Of a stretch of 33,583 nt of DNA, positions 25,002-33,350 are shown in pieces. Below the pieces are notes generated by a model that worked only from the letters and a program-made list of their open reading frames with translations, was not told the DNA's origin and did not search any database. Source of the stretch: Gemmatimonadota bacterium (GTDB lineage Bacteria; Gemmatimonadota; Gemmatimonadetes; Palauibacterales; KS3-K002); NCBI GenBank assembly GCA_020344015.1, contig CP070812.1:3124015-3157597 (forward strand), written 5' to 3'. Within the stretch, counting starts at the first letter, position 1, and every line of letters starts with the position of its first letter. The position numbers were made by a program, and so were the translations under genes.

Positions 25002-26585
25002 CTACGCGTCCAGAATGTCCTCGATCAGTGGACTGTCCACATCCATGACGTACGGCAGACCCGTCACGTCTGCGGCGTCGCGCGTCAACGCGGCCAGATC
25101 GTCACGCGACAGGAACTCCATTGAGAACTTGCGACTGCCGGCCATAAGCTGGCGCAATCCCTGCCCCAGTCGCTCGTAGTACGTGTACAATCCTATAGCA
25201 CCCGCCGGCAGCTTCTCAAATTCCTCCTCACCCAGCTCCTCACGTAGCACGTGCGCGGTGACGAATATCTCCTCCTTCGTCCTGCCGAATCTCTCGACGT
25301 ATACCGGAACCTCGCCCGCATCTATAGCACGGCCGATCGTTTTCCCCACCATCGCGGCCGCCAGTGGGCTACGTGCCATGCCGATCAGCTTGACGAACGG
25401 GGCCCCGAGGGAGAGGCCCTTGAAGATCTGGTCCTCGAAGGTGAAGCCGCCCGCCAACGCCAGCGCCGGCACGTATTTTCCCTTGGCCGCGAGGCGCGCG
25501 GCATACTGGTAGAGCAGCGAGTGCAACTCGAGCGGCGGGACGCCCCACTCGTTCATCATCCGCCACGGACTCATTCCTGTGCCGCCGCCGGCTCCGTCGA
25601 CCGTCAGCAGATCCAACTCGTACCTCGAGGCATACGCCAACGCCTGGGCCAGTGCCGCGGGCCGGTACGCTCCCGTCTTCAGAAAGATGTACTTCGCGCC
25701 CACGTTGCGCAGATACTCGACTCGAGTCGCGAACTCCTCTTCGCTGACCATACCAACACGTGAGTGACGCTCGAATTCCTTGAACGCTCCCGCTTTGAAC
25801 GCCTTGACGACCGCGGGGTCCGTGGGGTTGGGCAGGACGACGTAGCCCCGGTCGTAGAGCATCTGAGCCTTCGCGAGATCCCTGATCTTGACCTCGCCGC
25901 CGATGTTCTTGGCGCCCTGTCCCCACTTCAACTCGACGCACTCGACACCGAGCGTGTTGATGGCGTACTCGTGCTCGCCAAAGCGCGTGCCCTCGACGTT
26001 GGTCTGCACGACTATGGCACCGTATCCGTCGCGCTGGTGCTCCTTGAACAGCTGTACGCGACGCTTGAGGTCGACCGTGTCTACGACGCGTCCGTTTTTC
26101 ATCACCGCTTTGGGGTCCATGCCGCTGACATTCTCACCGATGGTGAGGCCCGTGCCGGCCACAGCCGATCCGATGGCGAGACCCTCCCAGTTATTCCTGG
26201 CAACGTCGGTCGACCCGATTCCCGGGATGATCCACGGGTAGCGGAACTTCAGCCCACCGTCGCGGCCGAAGCGGACCTCGAGATCCACCGCCGGGAATAT
26301 GGCCTTGTCACTGTCGGGCTCGATCCCCTGAGCCCCGACCACACCACCCATGATGCTGAGGTGCGAGTAATCGACTGGATAGTCCTTCTCCGCCGCCGTG
26401 GTGATGACACCGAACGGTTGTGGGTAGATGACCTCGTGGCCGCGGAAGGCGGACTTGCCGATCTCGCACATACCAATACAACCGTCGACGCAGGTCACGC
26501 ACATGCCCGAAAGCGGCGTGACCGAGCCTTCGGTTCGGTTCTTCGTAAGGGTTGCTGCTGACGAGTTCACCCTGGACAGCGTCAT
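25002..26585 (-). CDS. FMN glutamate-synthase-like subunit lacking glutaminase and 3Fe-4S
   Basis: TIM-barrel FMN protein (527 aa) of the glutamate synthase large-subunit/GltB2 family. The FMN/2-oxoglutarate core is recognisable: NVSGMDPKAVMKNGRV, VECVELKWGQGAKNIGG and LLTVDGAGGGTGMSPWR. No glutamine amidotransferase domain precedes it. The cysteines that normally hold a 3Fe-4S cluster after the barrel motif are missing; that stretch reads GMARSPLAAAMVGKTIGRA. Instead C29, C32, C36 and C40 form an N-terminal C-x2-C-x3-C-x3-C motif, and the only other cysteine is in VECVELKW. It may accept electrons from the NuoF/GltD fusion encoded upstream and reduce an unknown substrate; glutamate formation from free ammonia is one option. 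The ATG at 26585 follows AAGGAG at 7 nt. It is the last gene of the operon. Confidence 0.88.
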   Translation of the reverse strand: MTLSRVNSSAATLTKNRTEGSVTPLSGMCVTCVDGCIGMCEIGKSAFRGHEVIYPQPFGVITTAAEKDYPVDYSHLSIMGGVVGAQGIEPDSDKAIFPAVDLEVRFGRDGGLKFRYPWIIPGIGSTDVARNNWEGLAIGSAVAGTGLTIGENVSGMDPKAVMKNGRVVDTVDLKRRVQLFKEHQRDGYGAIVVQTNVEGTRFGEHEYAINTLGVECVELKWGQGAKNIGGEVKIRDLAKAQMLYDRGYVVLPNPTDPAVVKAFKAGAFKEFERHSRVGMVSEEEFATRVEYLRNVGAKYIFLKTGAYRPAALAQALAYASRYELDLLTVDGAGGGTGMSPWRMMNEWGVPPLELHSLLYQYAARLAAKGKYVPALALAGGFTFEDQIFKGLSLGAPFVKLIGMARSPLAAAMVGKTIGRAIDAGEVPVYVERFGRTKEEIFVTAHVLREELGEEEFEKLPAGAIGLYTYYERLGQGLRQLMAGSRKFSMEFLSRDDLAALTRDAADVTGLPYVMDVDSPLIEDILDA

Positions 26586-26624
26586 CTAAGTTCTCCTTGG
26601 ATTCGTGCCGACCCGGTGTCGCCC

Positions 26625-27296
26625 CTATTTGATATCACAGGCGACGCAGGGATTCATGAAGCACATCATGTCATCGAACTTGTCCGCATAGACGCACGGC
26701 GGACTCAGGTTCGCACAACCGCCGCAGATTGCCTTCTCAGGCTCGGTGTAAGTGCAGCGCAGCTCACAGGCTGGACACACGTACATGCAAGCTCCGCAGA
26801 GCCGACACACGTCCGACTTGATATCGAACGGTGCTCCTATGCTCCGCTTCTCGCCGCGCCCGCGAAAGCCGATCGCATTCGCCATCATCTGTTGCTCGCA
26901 GATTCGCGCGCAAAGACCACAAAGGATGCAGTCGTCGTACTCCTGCCGAAATCGCTGCTGCCGCACTCCGTGCGCCGCGGCCAGGTCCTGAATTGTCTTC
27001 GACTGGGGGCAGGACCCGAGAAGAAGCTCGAGCACCATCTTCCGCGTCCTGACCACTCGCGAGGATGCGGTTCGAACCTTGAGCCCCTCCTCGGCCCGGT
27101 AGGTGCACGAGCTGACCAACCTCGATCGCGCGCCCTCACCGATCTCCACCAGGCAGAGTCGACACGCGCCATAAGGGGAAAGCCCCTCCATGTGACATAG
27201 AGTGGGAATCGGGAAGCCGTAGAACTGCGCGACTTCCAGCAGCGTGCTGCCCTTCTCCGCCTCAACGGTCAAGCCGTTTAGGGTCAGAGTGATCAT
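26625..27296 (-). CDS. NuoG/HydA N-terminus-like iron-sulfur protein, Cys-rich tail
   Basis: Electron-wire subunit of 223 aa. A plant-type [2Fe-2S] domain has C34, C45, C48 and C64 (CHMEGLSPYGACRLCLVEIG). The His-Cys3 site common in NuoG and HydA is degenerate, reading LELLLGSCPQSKT. A two-[4Fe-4S] ferredoxin domain follows: C123-C126-C129-C133 (CILCGLCARIC) and C164-C167-C170-C174 (CRLCGACMYVC). The last 50 residues add eight cysteines (C177, C181, C191, C194, C201, C212, C217, C220), probably a further metal site. It has no catalytic molybdenum or H-cluster domain. Its ATG overlaps the upstream stop by 4 nt (ATGA), indicating translational coupling with the NuoF-GltD fusion. It likely passes electrons to the FMN subunit or to ferredoxin. 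Confidence 0.88.
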   Translation of the reverse strand: MITLTLNGLTVEAEKGSTLLEVAQFYGFPIPTLCHMEGLSPYGACRLCLVEIGEGARSRLVSSCTYRAEEGLKVRTASSRVVRTRKMVLELLLGSCPQSKTIQDLAAAHGVRQQRFRQEYDDCILCGLCARICEQQMMANAIGFRGRGEKRSIGAPFDIKSDVCRLCGACMYVCPACELRCTYTEPEKAICGGCANLSPPCVYADKFDDMMCFMNPCVACDIK

Positions 27297-30200
27297 CTAC
27301 TGCCCCCACCGGCCTGGCGGAGCTCGTCAGCTCCTTGCGGCCGCTCGGTGAACTCCAGGTCGCATCTCAGGCAACGCCTCGCTTCGCGGGCGGCATCCTC
27401 GACGGTCACCGTCCCCTCCACCTCATCGAAGTTGTGCACCCGCTGCGCGGCCGGCGCCGTAGGTGCCTTGGCCCTGGGTGCCGGGAACTGCGCCTCTTCC
27501 TCTACCGCGACCGGCTCCACATAGGCCCTCGGTAGACGAGGCTCCGCAGGCTGGTAGAGGTCTCGGCCTCTCAGATATCGATCGATGACCTCGGCGGCAC
27601 GCCAACCCGCGGCGATGGCGGCGATTACGGTGTTCGGTCCCGTAGCCAGGTCACCGCCGGCGAAGACAGCCGGCCGCTTCGTCGTCAGCGTTCGTTCGTC
27701 TACGACCACGGCGCCACCGGCCATTTCGATTCCCGCGCCGGCCTTTGGCCCGACGCTCGCCGCCTGCTCGCCGATGGCAACGATCAGGGTGTCGAGCGGC
27801 ACACGGTGCTCGGAGCCGGGCTTGGGCACCGGCCGGCGCCGGCCACCGGCATCCACCTCCCCCAACTCGTTCGCGACGAACTGGACCTCGGCCAGGCGTC
27901 TCTTCTTGCCGAAGAGACCCACGGGAGTTACCAGCTGCTCCAGTTTCACGCCTTCCTCGAGAGCGCCCTCGATCTCTTCCTCGTAGGCAGGCATCTCCTG
28001 GCGGGTGCGGCGGTAAAAGATCGTGACCTCGCTCACCCCTGTTTGGCGTATCGCCACGCGAGCCGCATCCACAGCGGTGTTCCCCCCTCCGATCACCCCC
28101 ACCTTGCCGCTGGCGAGTGATTCGTCCCGCAGGTTCCAGGCTTTGAGGAATTCGATCGACGGATAGACGCCAGCCATGTCCTCGCCATCGATCCCCATGC
28201 GCCGGCTGCTGTGCGCGCCGAGCGCCAGGAAGACGGCCTCATATCCGCCCTCGAGCAGGCTGTCGATGGTGAAATCTCGGCCCAGACCGGTTCCACAGCG
28301 GAGCGTGACGTTCTCATCGATCAGAGCGTCGATCTCTTTCTGCAGCACACGGCGTGGCAGGCGATAAGCGGGGATACCCGAAATCAGCATCCCACCCGGA
28401 CGGCTCTCCGCCTCGAAGACGGTGGTCCGGTAGCCCTTGAGGGAGAGACCGTGGGCAGCCGTGAGACCGGCCGGGCCGGCACCCACCACCGCGACCCGCC
28501 TGTCTGCTGCGCCCGGCTCCGAATGCCGTTGGGGCTCGTAGACGCTCGGATCGACCCGATCGGTCACGAACCGCTTCAACGCTCGCAGTGCAACGGGTTG
28601 CTGCCCTGTGGTACCCAGGAGACATTGCTGCTCACACTTGTGGTCACACACCCGCGCGCACACCGAGGGGAACGGGTTCCTCTCCCGGATCACGCGGTAG
28701 GCCTCCTCGTACTCGCCTCTGGCGATGAGGGCCGCGTAGCGCCACGCTTCGGTACCCACCGGACAGGCCGCCTGGCAGGCAGCGCCCGTGAGCTCTTTGC
28801 AGACGTAGGCATCGCACCGCTTGTCGACGATGTGCCGCTCATACTCGTCGCGGAAATAGCGCAGTGTGCTGAGCACCGGGTTCGCCGCCGACCGCCCCAG
28901 ACCGCACATACTCGAGTCGGCCACGGTCCCCCCGAGCTCCTCGAGTAGATCCAGCTGCTCGAGTCTGCCCCTACCCCGGGTGATGTCGTCGAGGATTTCC
29001 CACAACCGCTGCGTGCCCTTGCGGCAGGTGAAACACTTGCCGCACGACTCTTGCTTGAGGAAGGACATGAAGTACTTGGCGACATCCACCATACAGGTGT
29101 CGTCGTCCATGACGATCATGCCCCCCGAGCCCATCATCGCGCCGGCCTTCTCCAAGCTGTCGTAGCTCAGTGGAAGATCGAACTCCCCATGCGGGATGCA
29201 GCCGCCGGAGGGTCCCCCGATCTGCACCGCTTTGATCTTGGAGCCGTCCAGCGGGCCGCCACCGATCTCGTATACGACTTCTTTGATCGAGGTGCCGATC
29301 GACACTTCCACCAGGCCCGTGTTCCTGATCTTTCCGACGACCGAGAAAACCTTGGTCCCGCCGCTCGTAGGCGTGCCGATGCGGGCAAACTCTTCCGCTC
29401 CGACCGCAATGATCTCGGGGATGTTCGCCCAGGTCTCGACATTGTTGATGCAGGTCGGTCTGCCGCTTATGCCCCTCTCCGTCGGGAAAGGCGGTTTCTG
29501 TCTCGGCTCGCCCACCGTGCCTTCTATGCAGCGGATCAGTGCGGTCTCCTCGCCGCAGACGAACGCTCCCGCACTCTTGACGATGTCGATATCGAAGTCG
29601 AAGCCCGTGCCCAGGATGTTGGTCCCCAGCAGTCCGTACTCGCGCGCCAAGCGGAGCGCGATCAGCAGGTGCTTGACCGCAAGAGGATATTCCTGCCGCA
29701 CGAAGACGAAGCCCGAGGTCGCGCCGATCGCCAAGCCGCCGATCGCCATGCCCTCGATCACGCTGTGAGGGTTGCCTTCCAGAATGCTGCGATCCATGTA
29801 AGCACCGGGATCGCCTTCATCAGCATTGCAGACGATGTATTTCTCGACACCGACCTGGCGCCGCGCCATCTCCCACTTCTCGGCTGTCGGGAACCCCGCG
29901 CCGCCGCGGCCCCGCAGACCTGCTCTGCGTATCTCGTCGATGATCCGCTCGGGCGTGTACTCGGTCAGCGCCCGGCCGAGTGACTCGTAGCCTCCCTGGG
30001 CGACGTATCCGAACAGCCTGATGGGATCGAGACGCTGGTTCTTTCCCAGCAGCGTGCGATGTTGCTTGGCGAAGAAGGGGATATCGTCGCGACGATAGCA
30101 GGCTGCGTCCGTCGTGGGATCGCGATAGAGGAGATCTTCTACGTACTCGTCCGCTAGCAACGCGTCGATGATCCGCGGGACATCCCGGGTGTCGATCTTG

Positions 30201-30463
30201 GGGTAGAACGCCGACTGTGGCTCGGTCATCACGAAGGGTCCCATCTCGCAGAAGCCATGACACCCCGTGATGCGCAGCCTTATCCGGTCAACCAGATCAC
30301 GCTCGATCAGGCGCCGTTTAATGACGCGCTGGACATCGTTCGCACCGCACGCCTGACAGGCGGTGCCGGCACACACCGTGATGAGCGTCTCGCGCTGGTC
30401 TAGCCGGCTACGTATTCGGCGCTGCAGTCCCTGCAGTTCCTTGATCGAGCGGAGTCTTGGCAT
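27293..30463 (-). CDS. thioredoxin-like ferredoxin / NuoF / GltD fusion flavoprotein
   Basis: A 1056-aa redox hub. Residues 1-115 form a thioredoxin-like [2Fe-2S] domain (C31-x4-C36, C68-x3-C72). Residues 140-545 are NuoF: the FMN/NADH loop GLRGRGGAGFPTAEKWEMA, NADEGDPGAYMDRSILEG, an SLBB region, and a [4Fe-4S] site at C474, C477, C480 and C520. Residues 550-965 are GltD-like. An N-terminal double-cluster region holds C563, C567, C602, C606, C610 and C614. FAD binds at VVGAGPAG (659-666) and a second dinucleotide at VIGGGNTAVDA (790-800), with GGD motif FAGGDLATGP. A proline/alanine-rich linker leads to a final CLRC (C1031, C1034). NuoF oxidises NADH; the GltD half resembles the flavoprotein of Nfn and glutamate synthase. 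One chain thus has two pyridine-nucleotide sites and two flavins, as expected for electron bifurcation or transhydrogenation. The ribosome-binding site is weak. Confidence 0.92.
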   Translation of the reverse strand: MPRLRSIKELQGLQRRIRSRLDQRETLITVCAGTACQACGANDVQRVIKRRLIERDLVDRIRLRITGCHGFCEMGPFVMTEPQSAFYPKIDTRDVPRIIDALLADEYVEDLLYRDPTTDAACYRRDDIPFFAKQHRTLLGKNQRLDPIRLFGYVAQGGYESLGRALTEYTPERIIDEIRRAGLRGRGGAGFPTAEKWEMARRQVGVEKYIVCNADEGDPGAYMDRSILEGNPHSVIEGMAIGGLAIGATSGFVFVRQEYPLAVKHLLIALRLAREYGLLGTNILGTGFDFDIDIVKSAGAFVCGEETALIRCIEGTVGEPRQKPPFPTERGISGRPTCINNVETWANIPEIIAVGAEEFARIGTPTSGGTKVFSVVGKIRNTGLVEVSIGTSIKEVVYEIGGGPLDGSKIKAVQIGGPSGGCIPHGEFDLPLSYDSLEKAGAMMGSGGMIVMDDDTCMVDVAKYFMSFLKQESCGKCFTCRKGTQRLWEILDDITRGRGRLEQLDLLEELGGTVADSSMCGLGRSAANPVLSTLRYFRDEYERHIVDKRCDAYVCKELTGAACQAACPVGTEAWRYAALIARGEYEEAYRVIRERNPFPSVCARVCDHKCEQQCLLGTTGQQPVALRALKRFVTDRVDPSVYEPQRHSEPGAADRRVAVVGAGPAGLTAAHGLSLKGYRTTVFEAESRPGGMLISGIPAYRLPRRVLQKEIDALIDENVTLRCGTGLGRDFTIDSLLEGGYEAVFLALGAHSSRRMGIDGEDMAGVYPSIEFLKAWNLRDESLASGKVGVIGGGNTAVDAARVAIRQTGVSEVTIFYRRTRQEMPAYEEEIEGALEEGVKLEQLVTPVGLFGKKRRLAEVQFVANELGEVDAGGRRRPVPKPGSEHRVPLDTLIVAIGEQAASVGPKAGAGIEMAGGAVVVDERTLTTKRPAVFAGGDLATGPNTVIAAIAAGWRAAEVIDRYLRGRDLYQPAEPRLPRAYVEPVAVEEEAQFPAPRAKAPTAPAAQRVHNFDEVEGTVTVEDAAREARRCLRCDLEFTERPQGADELRQAGGGSR

Positions 30464-30515
30464 CGGTCTCTAGTCCACGTTCTCCTCGAACCTCCCAGCG
30501 TCCCCCGCGGCACGC

Positions 30516-31385
30516 TCAGACAGCCGTCGCATCCTCATTCACGAGATCGAGCATATGCTCCTTACAGCCGCGGCGCGAACAGAACTGCACTGTCCCACCA
30601 CCCTTCACCAACAGGCTGATCATGGGAGCATCGCAGCTCGCACAGATCCTGGTGGACTTGAGCTCCGCGTGACAACTCGGACAGAACAACTGGACTACGG
30701 TGCCCGGCGGTATCTCGTACTCCGACTCGATACGGTAATCACCGTACAGGCTGCTTAGCATCAGCCAACCGTGTTTCCTGCGGAACGACGCGGTCACCCG
30801 GACCATGGGATACCCGTCCAGCAAGCGCCCGTCCGTCATCAGGCTCCGGTTGCAGTGCGGGCACGACACCTGCACCGCAAATATCCGCTCGTCATTCGTC
30901 AGCTCGACGCAGTTCTCAAGCTGGCGGGCATGCTCGCAAACGTTCGCGACGTCCCCTTCCCTGACACGGCGGTGATACTCGCCGTCGACGACCACCACCG
31001 GCCCCAGCGCGCAAGCGCCGAGACAGTTGACCGTCGAGAGCGAGAACTCCCGGTCATGCGTCGTCTCGCCCGCCTTCACACTCAGGTGTCGCTCGAAGCC
31101 CTCGAGCACCTCGACCGATCGGCGCACATGACACGCGGTCCCCGTGCACACGGAGACTATGTGCTTGCCACGGGGCTCCAAGCTGAAGCCGCTATAGAAC
31201 GTCGTGATGCCGTAAATATCGACGAGCGAGCGTCCGGTCCTGCTCGCCACTATTTTGAGGGCTTCTCTAGGCAGGTAGTTGTACTCGGCCTGGATGGCCT
31301 CGAGTACGGAAATGAGGGCGCCCTGGTTTCCGTCGAACTTGTCGACAATCCTGATGACGTCCTCCGGGCTCAGCCGCGTTCTCAT
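30516..31385 (-). CDS. NuoE-like [2Fe-2S] protein with zinc-ribbon-like tail
   Basis: The first 155 residues of this 289-aa protein are a NuoE/HydC-type thioredoxin-fold [2Fe-2S] subunit. It has the helical N-terminus (LISVLEAIQAEYNYLPREAL), VDIYGITTFYSGF, and cluster ligands C80, C85, C121 and C125 (CTGTAC, CLGAC). The C-terminal 120 residues are unusual: paired cysteines C175/C178, C235/C238, C248/C251 and C269/C274 resemble two zinc ribbons or rubredoxin-like knuckles, plus C150 and C159 between the parts. NuoE alone is usually about 160-180 aa. It would partner NuoF in the next gene, 52 nt downstream. The ATG at 31385 has GGGAGG 10 nt upstream. The tail could recruit a partner or hold a redox metal. 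Confidence 0.9.
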   Translation of the reverse strand: MRTRLSPEDVIRIVDKFDGNQGALISVLEAIQAEYNYLPREALKIVASRTGRSLVDIYGITTFYSGFSLEPRGKHIVSVCTGTACHVRRSVEVLEGFERHLSVKAGETTHDREFSLSTVNCLGACALGPVVVVDGEYHRRVREGDVANVCEHARQLENCVELTNDERIFAVQVSCPHCNRSLMTDGRLLDGYPMVRVTASFRRKHGWLMLSSLYGDYRIESEYEIPPGTVVQLFCPSCHAELKSTRICASCDAPMISLLVKGGGTVQFCSRRGCKEHMLDLVNEDATAV

Positions 31386-31445
31386 CCGGCGCCGGCCTCC
31401 CTATTGGCGATTCGAGCTCCGATCCAGCTGGTCGAGCACTTCCAG

Positions 31446-31757
31446 CTAGTGGTACTCGTCGCAGTGCCAGACACCACCCTCCGGACACCCGTAAGCGCAT
31501 GTCTTCCAGCCCGCGCAACTTCTGCATAAGCCCAGTCGCTTGTTCTCGCTCGCCGAAGGGTCGGTCGGGTTGTCCTCTGGGTCATGCCCCGGGTTGCCCG
31601 TCGGGTTGCCTGCCTGCCTCTTGACCTCGGCCGGCGCGCGGTAGAGGAACTCATCGCACTGGAATACCCGACGCGGGCGCGGAAAAGTGCAAGTGGCTGC
31701 GTGCATGCAGTCCCCGCAGAGACCGCCTTCAACACTCTCGAAGTTCTCTTGTATCAC
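31446..31757 (-). CDS. small Cys-rich protein with duplicated motif
   Basis: A 103-aa protein with two related modules: C14-x2-C17-x5-C23-x10-C34-D-E-F and C78-x2-C81-x5-C87-x3-C91-x7-C99-D-E-Y. They are joined by a proline/asparagine/aspartate-rich linker. Each looks like a small metal-binding (zinc or Fe-S) knuckle ending in CDE[FY]. I recall similar short proteins beside redox genes but cannot name a family or function. I start it at the GTG at 31757, which has AAGGGGG 5 nt upstream and lies downstream of a likely -24/-12 promoter. The ATG at 31805 falls inside that promoter. It is the first gene of the operon, 60 nt before the NuoE-like gene. Confidence 0.72.
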   Translation of the reverse strand: MIQENFESVEGGLCGDCMHAATCTFPRPRRVFQCDEFLYRAPAEVKRQAGNPTGNPGHDPEDNPTDPSASENKRLGLCRSCAGWKTCAYGCPEGGVWHCDEYH

Positions 31758-31794
31758 TCTTACCCCCTTGCTCGTGCGTCCGGCCGTTTCTAAG

Positions 31795-31809
31795 GCAAGG
31801 GGCATGCTA
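31795..31809 (-). promoter_or_regulatory. candidate sigma-54 (-24/-12) promoter
   Basis: Reading leftward from 31809 the sequence is TAGCATGCCCCTTGC. Against the consensus TGGCACG-N4-TTGC it matches 9 of 11 defined positions with correct spacing; the -25 G is A and the C of CAC is T. Transcription would start near 31783, 26 nt before the GTG of the Cys-rich gene. A sigma-54 activator gene lies immediately upstream. Confidence 0.55.
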
Positions 31810-31957
31810 GGCGTGGGGCACTACCTCACGAGTGACGGGATGCACCTCTCCGGCCCGGAGAATCCAGATCTCACGCGGTTTCGAGTGTAGGAGGGGGACT
31901 CTGCCGGCCGGCCGGCGCCTTCGCCGTCGACCTGGAGGAACCGGCCCATTTTGAACC

Positions 31958-31989
31958 ACCGGGGAGTTATTCCCCGGTTCAGAACCGGG
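31958..31989. promoter_or_regulatory. paired dyads, candidate activator enhancer
   Basis: Two overlapping inverted repeats are present. ACCGGGGA/TCCCCGGT has 8-bp arms (31958-31965, 31971-31978), and CCCGGTTC-A-GAACCGGG is a perfect 8-bp dyad (31973-31980, 31982-31989). They lie about 150-180 bp upstream of the -24/-12 site, the usual distance for NtrC-type enhancers. They also follow the activator stop codon by 6-37 nt, so a terminator or autoregulatory role is an alternative, though no T-tract is present. Confidence 0.45.
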
Positions 31990-31994
31990 CGTTG

Positions 31995-33350
31995 CTAAGA
32001 CCCGGCGGCCGGCGGGTTGCGCTTCAGCTTCTCCCGCAGCGTCTTGCGATCGATCCCGAGGATCTCCGCTGCCCGCGTCTTGTTGCCACCCACGCTCGCC
32101 AAGACACCGTAGATGTGCTCGGTCTCGACATCCGCCAGGGTGCAACGCCGGACGCCACCGCGCGGGACGGAGAAGCGCATGACGGAGGGAAGGTCGGGAA
32201 GATCAATGGTCTCGCCCTCACTCATCACGACGAGCCGATGAATCACGTTCTCCAGCTCCCTCACGTTCCCCGGCCAGTGATAGCGCCGGAATGCGTCGAG
32301 CACGGCATCGGAGAAGCGGGGCGCCTTCTTCCCCAGCTCTTCGGAAGCCTTGCCGAGGCAGTGCTGTGCCAGGAGAAGAACGTCGTCGTCTCTGTCGCGA
32401 AGAGGTGGGACGTCGATGCTAAGCACGTTGACGCGGAAGTAGAGGTCCTCGCGGAACAACTGTCGGCGAACCAGGTCGAGCAGGTCCTTGTTGGTGGCCG
32501 CAATGATCCGAACATCAACGTGCAGCGGCTGTCTGCCGCCGACCATCCGGACCTCACCGTCCTGAAGCACGCGCAGCAGCTTGACCTGCATGGCCAGGCT
32601 GGTTTCGCTGATCTCATCGAGGAAGATGGTGCCGCCGTCCGCGATCTGGAAGAACCCGGCGCGGGACTCGGCGGCGCCGGTAAACGCGCCTTTCACGTGG
32701 CCGAAAAGCTCGCTCTCCAGCAGGCTCTCCGGGATGCCACCGCAATTGATAGGCAGGAACGGCGCCCGCGCCCTGGGCCCCGCGTAGTGAATACCTCTGG
32801 CCACCAGCTCCTTGCCCGTCCCGCTTTCGCCCGTGACAAGCACCGTCGCCGACACCGGGACGGCCTTGTTCATGGCTCGGTAGACCGCACGCATGGGTTC
32901 CGATTCACCGACCAGGCCATACGAGTGGACCGGCGCCGCCTCTGCCTCCGACAGCGCCGCACGCCTGAAGCGGACTTTCTGCAGCGCATCGCGGACCGCG
33001 CAAGAAAGCTCGGCGTCCGTGAACGGTTTCTGCAGATAGTCCTCCGCCCCCTCCTTCACCGCTTCCACGGCGCTCTCGATCGACGCATAGCCGGTCACCA
33101 TGATGATGCCGACATCTCTGAAGCGGGCGCGCACATGACGGATCAGGTCCAACCCGCCGACTTTCGGCATCTTGAGATCGGTGATCACCAGGTCGATCGG
33201 CGTCGTCGCCAGCAGCTCGAGCGCTTCGGCGACTCCCGGCGCGGAATACACCTGATATCCGGCGGAGGCGAGATTCCGGTGCAATAATTCAAGCGTATCC
33301 GGCGCGTCATCAACCACCAATACGGCAGCTTTATCTTTAGATATGTTCAT
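31995..33350 (-). CDS. NtrC-family sigma-54 response regulator
   Basis: DNA-binding activator of 451 aa. The receiver domain spans about 8-125, with acidic pocket D14/D15, phosphoacceptor D58 (VITDLKMP), T86 and K108. The AAA+ domain spans about 145-375: Walker A GESGTGKE (174-181), the sigma-54 contact loop GAFTGA (221-226), Walker B IFLDE (242-246), [12 protein letters not shown], and WPGNVREL (359-366). A Fis-type helix-turn-helix closes it ([20 protein letters not shown]). Every feature needed for ATP-driven open-complex formation is intact. The ATG at 33350 follows GGGAG at 3 nt and overlaps the end of the histidine kinase gene by 14 nt. The likely target is the redox operon just downstream. 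Confidence 0.95.
   Translation of the reverse strand: MNISKDKAAVLVVDDAPDTLELLHRNLASAGYQVYSAPGVAEALELLATTPIDLVITDLKMPKVGGLDLIRHVRARFRDVGIIMVTGYASIESAVEAVKEGAEDYLQKPFTDAELSCAVRDALQKVRFRRAALSEAEAAPVHSYGLVGESEPMRAVYRAMNKAVPVSATVLVTGESGTGKELVARGIHYAGPRARAPFLPINCGGIPESLLESELFGHVKGAFTGAAESRAGFFQIADGGTIFLDEISETSLAMQVKLLRVLQDGEVRMVGGRQPLHVDVRIIAATNKDLLDLVRRQLFREDLYFRVNVLSIDVPPLRDRDDDVLLLAQHCLGKASEELGKKAPRFSDAVLDAFRRYHWPGNVRELENVIHRLVVMSEGETIDLPDLPSVMRFSVPRGGVRRCTLADVETEHIYGVLASVGGNKTRAAEILGIDRKTLREKLKRNPPAAGS

Noticed and set aside
25002..31757. A hydrogenase or formate dehydrogenase catalytic subunit in the redox operon
   Set aside because: No H-cluster, NiFe or molybdopterin motifs are found in any of the five proteins.
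31758..31805. ATG at 31805 as the start of the Cys-rich gene
   Set aside because: It overlaps the candidate -24/-12 promoter and has no ribosome-binding site, whereas the GTG at 31757 has AAGGGGG at good spacing.
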